Shown here piece after piece: positions 51,689 to 60,168 of a stretch of 64,000 bases of DNA. The notes beneath the pieces were generated by a model, which was not told the DNA's origin, ran no database searches, and saw only the letters and a list, made by a program, of their open reading frames with translations. The DNA is from Enoplosus armatus. Its lineage: Eukaryota; Chordata; Actinopteri; Centrarchiformes; Enoplosidae. The stretch spans positions 1,892,501-1,956,500 of the forward strand of contig NC_092180.1 in the NCBI RefSeq assembly GCF_043641665.1, written 5' to 3'. Both the position numbers and the translations under genes were made by a program. How positions within the stretch are numbered: the first letter of the stretch is position 1; every line of letters starts with the position of its first letter.

Positions 51689-54149
51689 TTATACACATGC
51701 TTGCAGTATAAACAGCTGACAGAACAAAGACACAAATACAGATGCAGTGTAATGTGCATGTTTTCACACAGAAATTAATACTTTGTGTTCACATTCAGTT
51801 ATGCATATGCACACACACAAACACACACACACTCACACACACACACACACACACACACACCATGCATGCACCATCTCCATTGATCTGTGACCATAGAAAC
51901 CAGCTGGTCGCAGTCAGACAGCAGTTGCTATGGAGTGTGACTATGTTGTGGATATACTATTCTCCCTCTCCCTCTCTCTCTCTCCCTCTCTCTTTCCATT
52001 CCTGTCTTCTTACACATATTAACTCTGCCCCCCCCCCCCCCCACCCCTCCTTCTTTTCTGTAAAAAAGCAAAACAAAGCCGTAACCCATTTTTCATCTTA
52101 TCTCTATCGGTCAATCATGTTCTTCCAGCATCATCCCTCCCTCCTCCAATCTGACACTGTGGACGTAGAATCAGGGGGGAGAAAAAAAATGTTCCTGCAA
52201 AGATGACAAGATCTAAGCCGGATCAGAGGAGATGGCGTTTCTGTGAAAGTGTGACAGCTGGTGTGAGAGAGTATGTGAAGGAATGAAAGAGAGGGAGAGA
52301 GAGATGCTGAATAGGACAAGTGGATGCGACAGGAGGAAGCTTCACTCTGGAGGTCATGTGTGTGTTTCAAATGTAAAACCAGATCTTTTTTGACACTTTG
52401 CTTTCTTTTAGTCTGTGAAAGTATATAGTTTAATGTTGCTGCGCACACAGAAGATGTTTTGAGTCGCCAACATTTGATCAAGTGTTGGTGTGTCCTGGAA
52501 TTCAAGGTGTTGTAACCTTCTGCAGTTGTAGGTTAAATGGTCAGGTCTCTTATTTCTCCATTTGTTAGCCAATATTGCGAGCTAGACCTTTGATTTAATA
52601 CTTTTCTCTATTTATATTGATTCACGTTAACTAGGGGCCTCTAAGTGACGCAGTGTTTGCAGATGTTTATCACTGATCGTCCATCTCAAATTATCTGCAA
52701 ATATTTACATTATTTACTGTAAATTTCAAATATACATAAACCAATATCACTGGCATTATGAGAGTTGTTGAAATAGTTGCACCAAAGAACTGCCAGTCTA
52801 GAATAAGAATGTGTGTCTGCTGACCGTCATTGCCTGTGACTTTCAAGGGGTTGCCAGCTGCACTCATGAATATTTTAATATTAACACAGTTTAAATGATG
52901 TGTAATGTGAAAGGTGTTGCTCATAGTGACAAATCCACAGAGAATTATCACCCAACTCTGCAGCTGCCCTCAGCTCTCCAGGGTGTTTTAGCATATTTCA
53001 GCGCATTGTTGTTGTTTTTTTTGGGTAATAACTCTGCTGGTATCAATAGCAGCAGGTGGCTGTATTCAGCCAAACAGCTCTGATAAACACACTGTAGGCT
53101 ACCTGCCCGCCACCACACGGCAGAAAGACAAATCAGCGGCTAGCTGGTGTCGAAAGGGAGCTGAAAGGACAGTGAATAATTACATTTGACTACAAATAGG
53201 CAATTGTTTGCAAACATGTTCGACTTAACAACCTTTTAATGTGATGATATGTCAAATTCTGTTCTTTGTGGCCAAAGAATTCAGTTAATGTTCAGGAATA
53301 AACAGCATTACTGCATAATAATACAGCTGATTGTCATTATTAAAGTGCAAACTTAATCATGAAAGCTACAGCTGTTCGTCCAAGGGACAGGTTTGATTTT
53401 GCTGGACACTTAGAGTGGGACACTGAGACAGTCCTCAGGTCAAAGGACAGCAAAGGACAGTGTGTAACTTCTCCCAAAGTGACTAAGGTTCAAATGTTGT
53501 TGTTCCTGGCCTGGCTGCTCAGACAGAAGCGTCTCATGTGCAGTAACAGCATTTGTCAAGGGGTTACAGTTTTACTGTCCAATACTTGTCCACAGACCTG
53601 CCGTCCTCCTAACAGCAGTGATTGATTTGTATACAAATGGGACGTGAATATTGATCTCATTCTGCTGTGTTTTGGCAGATTCCCGAGCGGACCGTGCTGA
53701 CAGACGGAAGCTCTTCAGACACTACACTGTGGGCTCCTACGACAGCTTTGATGCCTCCAGGTGAGACCTCACACACACACACACACGTATATATTCTGTA
53801 TATACTTTTTCTTTTAGTGTCAGATTTACAATCTCTTGGGTGCAATGAAACTATAAAATCTACATACTAATCTGTATGTACTAAATATAAATTTGTCTCT
53901 ATATGGAGCTGTTTGTTTTATAATCCTCAGTCAGCGTTTGATGGAACCTTTTCCTCTGTTCTTGACGAACGAAAGGGAAAAGCTAAAGTAGGAAAAGAGG
54001 ATTTAAGATGCAATCCCATGAAAAGTCCTGTCTAATGGCACCTGACGTTGAATCCCAAGGTTTTCACCGTCTTCTGCTCCACTCTTCTCTTCTGTCACAT
54101 CCACTTCAACACAAGCTTCATTAGCAATGAAGATAGATGTGTACTCCTC

Positions 54150-54209
<60 letters not shown>

Positions 54210-57200
54210 CTGAGATACATACAGTAGCTCTTGGAGTATATTCTCCATTGTGAACAAAGAACTCACAGGTGAGCTGATGTCCATGATGATGAACATGAAT
54301 GAGCTCTGGTTTAGATCACACCAGGCCAGGTGTCATCAGGCATGCAGTGGTTTGCACTGCAGAACACGTGCAGTGGTTTTAACCCATATGTGAAAACACC
54401 AGCAGTGCATGCAGAGGTCCCGAGGGAGACACGGAGCTGCAGAACGACATGGCAGAGTTGCACAAACTTTAATAAGAGATGAGTAGTGTGAGTACTGAGG
54501 AGTCAATTCTCATTTATCTGCAAATTTAGAGTCATCAATGAAGGCTGTAAGTAATATTTCGTCATCAATATTGATCCATCTTTTTTTTTGGATTATCAAT
54601 TTATTTGGTCTCCAAATCAAAAAAGTCGTGAAAAACAAGTTAATGCCTTCACTTTGCTTGTTTCATTCGACCAACAGTTCAAAGCCCAAAGAGATTCAAT
54701 TTAGAGTTACATAAAACAGAGAAAAGCAGGGAAACCAACTTTAAAAGAGATTTTGCACTCTACTCCTGTAAGACTGTCAGATTCAAGTCGGACGGTTGTT
54801 TGTTTTTAAGTATTGAAATCAATGCAGGAGAACCAGAGATAGCGTATTTTTTATTCCACACATCCTTCTTCCTTTGTTGGTCAGTTTGGTCTGTGAGATT
54901 CAGGTGTGTTATGCTAGCAGTGTCACTTCATCAATTTATCAGACTTCACTCCCTCTGGAGACACAAAAGTCTTTATACAACTTTTTTCACACATGCAGAA
55001 GAACTCGTCGTTTATCAAAATGGTTGTAAAATTTGCTCCAAATCGAGCAGCTGCAACATGCAGATGCAGAACAGTTTGTGCTTCATGAGTATGTTTACCT
55101 TTGGTACTGTAAGTACATTATACTGAGAATACTTTGACAGTCCTGTACATGATTAAATCATTTCTTTCAGATCAAAAGTAGGAAACATGCTCAGATATCT
55201 AATTCTACCAAACTGGATGGGAAAGATTTACAATAACTAGTGGACACACTGGCCTTTTTGTCAGTTTTAAATGACTACACTGCTCTCCGTACACTGCAAG
55301 ACAAAATGTCAGGCCCGTGTAGTAATATATAAAATGTGGACATGTGCGTGGTAATAAGGACGGTGTGACATTTCCGTCATTACTCTGCTGAACGTCCTCT
55401 GGCAGGACTCTGAACATGCTGGAAGGTGTTTTTTTCCACTAAGCGTCCAATATGGGTCAAGGTGAACCATGTCTACCATCTCTCACCCAGTGCAGCGACG
55501 AGGGCTCGTTGGCCGACTGTGAATTGTGGCAAAGACCCATGTGACTTCAAAGATCCATGGGAAATCTCAGCTGGATATTAAACTTGAACCTGAATATAGA
55601 CTGAGCAGTTTTGTGCTCCCTAATGGAACAAACTGAATATGCATATGTATTTTTCTCTGCATGAGATATTAAAATGTGACTGTTGCTGTATTTTGTTTTT
55701 GGTAAGCTGACTTTTCCAAGGCACTCCCATCAAGTCCTTCCTTTGCTCTTTAAAGATTCATAATTGTTGTTTAACTGGCAGAGGGTGCTGTTAAATGTTG
55801 CATGAGGCAGGAACTTTCCTGGTCTGTGTGTTTATGGGCAGGAAGAAGGTGCCAAACAGCTCACAAATTAAAAGGAAGTTAATTACAGTTGATATATCTG
55901 GAACACAACCCTTCCACAGAGCCAGGTTGCCACTGGCCACACACGGGATGTGACAAAAAGGCCACTAAACGTTTGGCCACCAAGCCTTTGTTTGACTGGA
56001 TGATAAAGCGTCATGACCAGTTGCATCATTTGAGAAAGGTTGACACAGATGCATTATATATTCTGATACTGTGTCTGTGTATTTCATTGTCATGTTAATA
56101 GGTAGTTGTAGAGACCAGGACCGAAGACATTATTTGAGAAATATTGAGCCTTCCCCACAGTGCGAGCTGATTAAATTATTTATTTATTTATTTATTGTTG
56201 GCTCAAAAAGAAGTATAATCTAACCAGACGTTCTGGAATCGGGACACGACCTCAGCGTCTTCAATGGTAGCTGTTGCCTGAGAGGTGTTTACTGGAAGTG
56301 AAGCTGATCAGACGTGACGTGTAGTCATAAAAGCGGTTTCACTCCACCTCGTGTCTGTTTGACGGGACAGATTTGCTTCAGTTTGAATCAATGCAGCCTT
56401 CTACACCGTAGAAGTAGTAACAGCTAGCGCTCCAACAGTCCATCGGAGTAGAAGAAGAAAGCATTTCTCATTGCGTGATGCTTCATTGTGACGACTAACG
56501 TGAGGAATGTACTGTAAGTTATGGCTGGGGTTGTAGTGGTCACACCTGTGTGCGCTGATGTCGTAGATATACAGGATTTACAAGGATATGCTGTCTATAA
56601 GGCTTTAATAGAACACATGTCCTAATAGCTCTTAAAGGCACCCTGATATGTCCCTGGCTCCTCCCGGCCAGACTACCGTTGTAAAAATTGCCTTTATTAA
56701 TGTAATTTGCTCTGTGGATCCAGAGAGGATTATTTCCAACGTGGTCCCAAGAAGACAAACACATGAAAACATCTTGTCATAAAAAGAAAAAAAGATCTCA
56801 GTTTTCGTGTGAAGACGTTTTCTAGTTGTAAAAAGAAACAGAGCAGATTCTTTTCATGGTGTCAGAAATATGTTGCTGTAAAAATGTTCCCATGTGTTTG
56901 CTGCTGACTCTTCAACGCTGCATGTCCTGATGATGGTGTGAGACTAAAAGCTCGACTTGACAATTAAGTTTTGCACCGAGATGTGCAGGAGCTCTCTTCT
57001 TTTTCCATTACTCTTCAAATCTGACTTGTGGACAGACGATCCCTCCTTGCTGACTGAGGCTTCAGCGGGGTGAGATGGAGAGGGAGGAAAGCCAGATGTG
57101 GATTTTTGTACATGATGCATCAGCTCTCTGCTGTCTGAGATAAAATGCTGATGATGCTGGTGCCCGAGGAGTCGTTGTAGAGTCACACGGCACAAATGAA

Positions 57201-58999
57201 TGCATGCGGAGGACTGAGAGTGCTCTGCCGCATTCAGAGCCGGCCACTGATAGGTCAGAAGCCCTCGTCCACAATGACTGATAGTTTACTGTGCGTTATC
57301 TTCTCCACCTGCCATCAGTCATGCAGTCTAAGAGCGTGATGACTGTCTAACCAGCCCTGAGCCAGACCTCCAAACTCCAATAAAAAGTTTTGCGTGGACA
57401 GCAGGAGATGAATGTCTGACAAACAAACAAACGGCCGTTGCATTGCATGCAGATCCTCTCCTCTAGACTATAAATACACTGCGACCTCCCACGGTGGAGC
57501 CCAGATTGAGGCAGCGTGCTCCCAGGGGTAAGCTTGCACTTCATCCCATACAGCCTGTCAAACAGCATGTCCCACATCCTGCATGCTCCACTATGTTTTG
57601 ATAAAGCAGCCCCCCCCCGCCTTGTTGAACAAGATGACACCTCTGATAAACTGTCAGGCCCTTTTCTGCTGCAGTGTGTTGACCCACTGAAGCTGCCACC
57701 ATGTCAGATTTGGGTGATCAAGGTGTGATTACAAGTGGCCGCCCAGAGGCTGTGTGCATGTGTGTGCATGTGTGTGCATGTGTGTGCATGTGTGTGTGCG
57801 TGTAAGGGAATGCTGGGAGATAACCTTCAGTGTGTCAGCAGTGCGGGCCTTCTTCCTCTCTAGACAGATTGTGTTGCTAAGGGAACTGTTGCTAGGATGG
57901 CAGTCGCACCTCTCTCTCCTTCTTTATTCTCCCCTCTCTCTGTCTTTTTCTCTCTCTCATCCCACGTGTCTATTCAGTGTAATCCTTGCACTTCATATAA
58001 GCTGAATGATGCACCCTTACAGCAAACACCTCAGGCTGGAGGAGCAAACTTGGCCTTTGAGTTGCACCCCTCCCCAGCCGGCTCCCTGCTCAGCTCTGCT
58101 TCACCACATCAGGCCCGGCCGTGATTACTGCGGGAAATGAGAGCTGGAACGTACCGTCTTATGCATATTCCAGAAAATGAAGACCAGCGGGGTGAAAGCT
58201 GGTTAACGTGTGCTGAGTTAAGGGTGAGATGTCAGGTTAGACAGCTTACTGCTGAGTTAAACGTCAAGAGGTGCATCACATTTGCCTCCTCTTGTAGTGG
58301 AGAAGCTGCATCACCATATGAAGGATTCCTCATATACATAACTGCGACGACAACAACAACAACAGTGTAGGTTAGGATAAGTGAGCGCAGCTGCTGTTTC
58401 TGTCGGGTGACATAATGTCATATGCAATTTGTAATAAATGCATTTGAAGCTCCAGTTGCAGGCTGACTGCAGAGCTGTCACTTCTGTTGTTTAATGAGGA
58501 AAGAGACATGGAGGGTTTCAGTATTTATGTCCAGACATTTGTTCTATAGGTGGAGCTGCCCGGGACCCAGGGTCTCCCAAGGAGCCCCTACTCACTGTGA
58601 GTCAGCTGGTTTTTGGTCATTTGATTACCAAAATGTTGGGCCCTGGCCATGGAAATCTACTGCCAGTGAACCTAAAAGTTGCAGGTTGTTCCTGTAGACT
58701 GTTGCCTGCAACACGTGCACACGCTGTTCTTTATACTTTTACCTTCTATAGTATCAAGTGTCAAAAAGTACGTTGCAACACACTCAGGCGACCGTTTTTA
58801 CAATGAACGACAGTCATTGAATCTGGCAGGTGACAGCCGCAGCCTTCAAACGTCTGATCGATCAATCAATCAATCGATCGATCAATCGATCAATTAACTG
58901 ATCAGTAAGTTAGGCAGAGATCGGACCCTACGACACGCCGCCGTCACCCTGCTGGTCACACACTCCCCCCCCCCCCCCCCCATTCTCTCTCTCTGCCAT

Positions 59000-59031
<32 letters not shown>

Positions 59032-60135
59032 CCCTACCAGCCAGTCGGTTCTGTAGTGATTGCACATTGCAGAGCACCGCACACCTAGACATCCATCCAC
59101 ACGGAGACTCTGCTGCTCCCTCCCTCTCGCTCTCTCTCCCTCCACCCCCCCACCCCCCACCCCCCAGCCCGGCGAGCTTCAGCCTTCCTCCCCGCCTCAT
59201 CATGAGCCATAAGCCGCTATCACCACCAGCCTGATGTCGCTTCTCCTCGACGGCGCAGCACTCCCACACCGCCGGCCGGAGCCTCCGCAGCAGCAGCAGC
59301 GGCGGGGGTAACCGCGCTGCCAACCCCGCGTCTCCGCACAGGAGAGGCGGCTGACAGGCTGCAGCTGCGGCGGCGGCGGCGGCAAGGGAGTAGCAGAGAG
59401 GGGAGGGAGGCGCGTCTCTTTCGTCGTCGTCTCCCTTTTGTTTTGGTTTTTTTTTTGGGTCGTCTCTTTTCTGGAGATGCTGTCACCGGGCTGCCGGGGC
59501 CGCTGTCATACCGTTTGATAGAGATAGAGGCCGGCGAGAGGAGGAGGAGGAGGAGGAGGAGGGGGCGGCGGCGGTGGTGGTGGTGGGGTGGGGTCGGGGT
59601 TGCCCTGCCCTGCCCTGGCCGGACTAACTCTCCTCCAGCAGCATGAACCTCCACTCGGGCAGGGCGTCCGTGGCCATGCTGCGGATGATGGGCTGTGCTA
59701 ACGGGCGCTCTGCTCGGCATCTCCTCCACAGTGACTGCGTGGTGGACGAGAAGACGGTGGTGCTCCAGAAAAAGGAGAATGAGGGATTTGGCTTCGTCCT
59801 GCGAGGAGCAAAAGGTAGGAACATTTTCTGACTTTTCTGCTTTCAGTGGACTGTTTGTCTCTTTCTGCCAGAATGACCGTCAGTCTGTTTCGACACAAAC
59901 CTGGTCTCAGATTGCCAAATGTGCAGTCGTGCAATTTTATGTGGGGTTTGTGCAGTTTGACTCATCTTGGATCAGTCTGGGGGGCTTATGTGTGAGAGAA
60001 TGCATGGAGTGATGCCGTCGCCCCCCCCCCAACAAGACCATGCACAAACCTGCAGATAAGTTCTGCTATTAAAAATACATTTGAAAGCAACTTTATTGTG
60101 ACCTCCACTGAAGCCCAGAGTGTGTACATAAGGCA

Positions 60136-60168
<33 letters not shown>

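Larger units (their letters stand above)
47756..53678 (+). other. shank2 intron, 5.9 kb
   Basis: The intron holds a dispersed element (48786-49255), several CA repeats, a tRNA-Asn gene on the - strand (50786-50859), a repeat fragment (51219-51320) and a copy of another dispersed repeat (52909-53252). 48420-48720 is unique and compositionally distinct. Confidence 0.87.
53761..59642 (+). other. shank2 intron, 5.9 kb, ends in short-form promoter region
   Basis: A CA repeat lies beside the donor. A TG microsatellite (54154-54209), a dispersed repeat fragment (54530-54780), and small tandem repeats (57751-57800 and 58858-58896) follow. The 3' 0.5 kb becomes CpG-rich and is treated as the short-isoform promoter. 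Confidence 0.85.

Noticed and set aside
59220..59729. 169-codon Arg/Pro-rich frame on the - strand over the short-form promoter
   Set aside because: GC-rich repeat sequence lacks stops by composition. The overlapping + strand carries the conserved shank2 leader.
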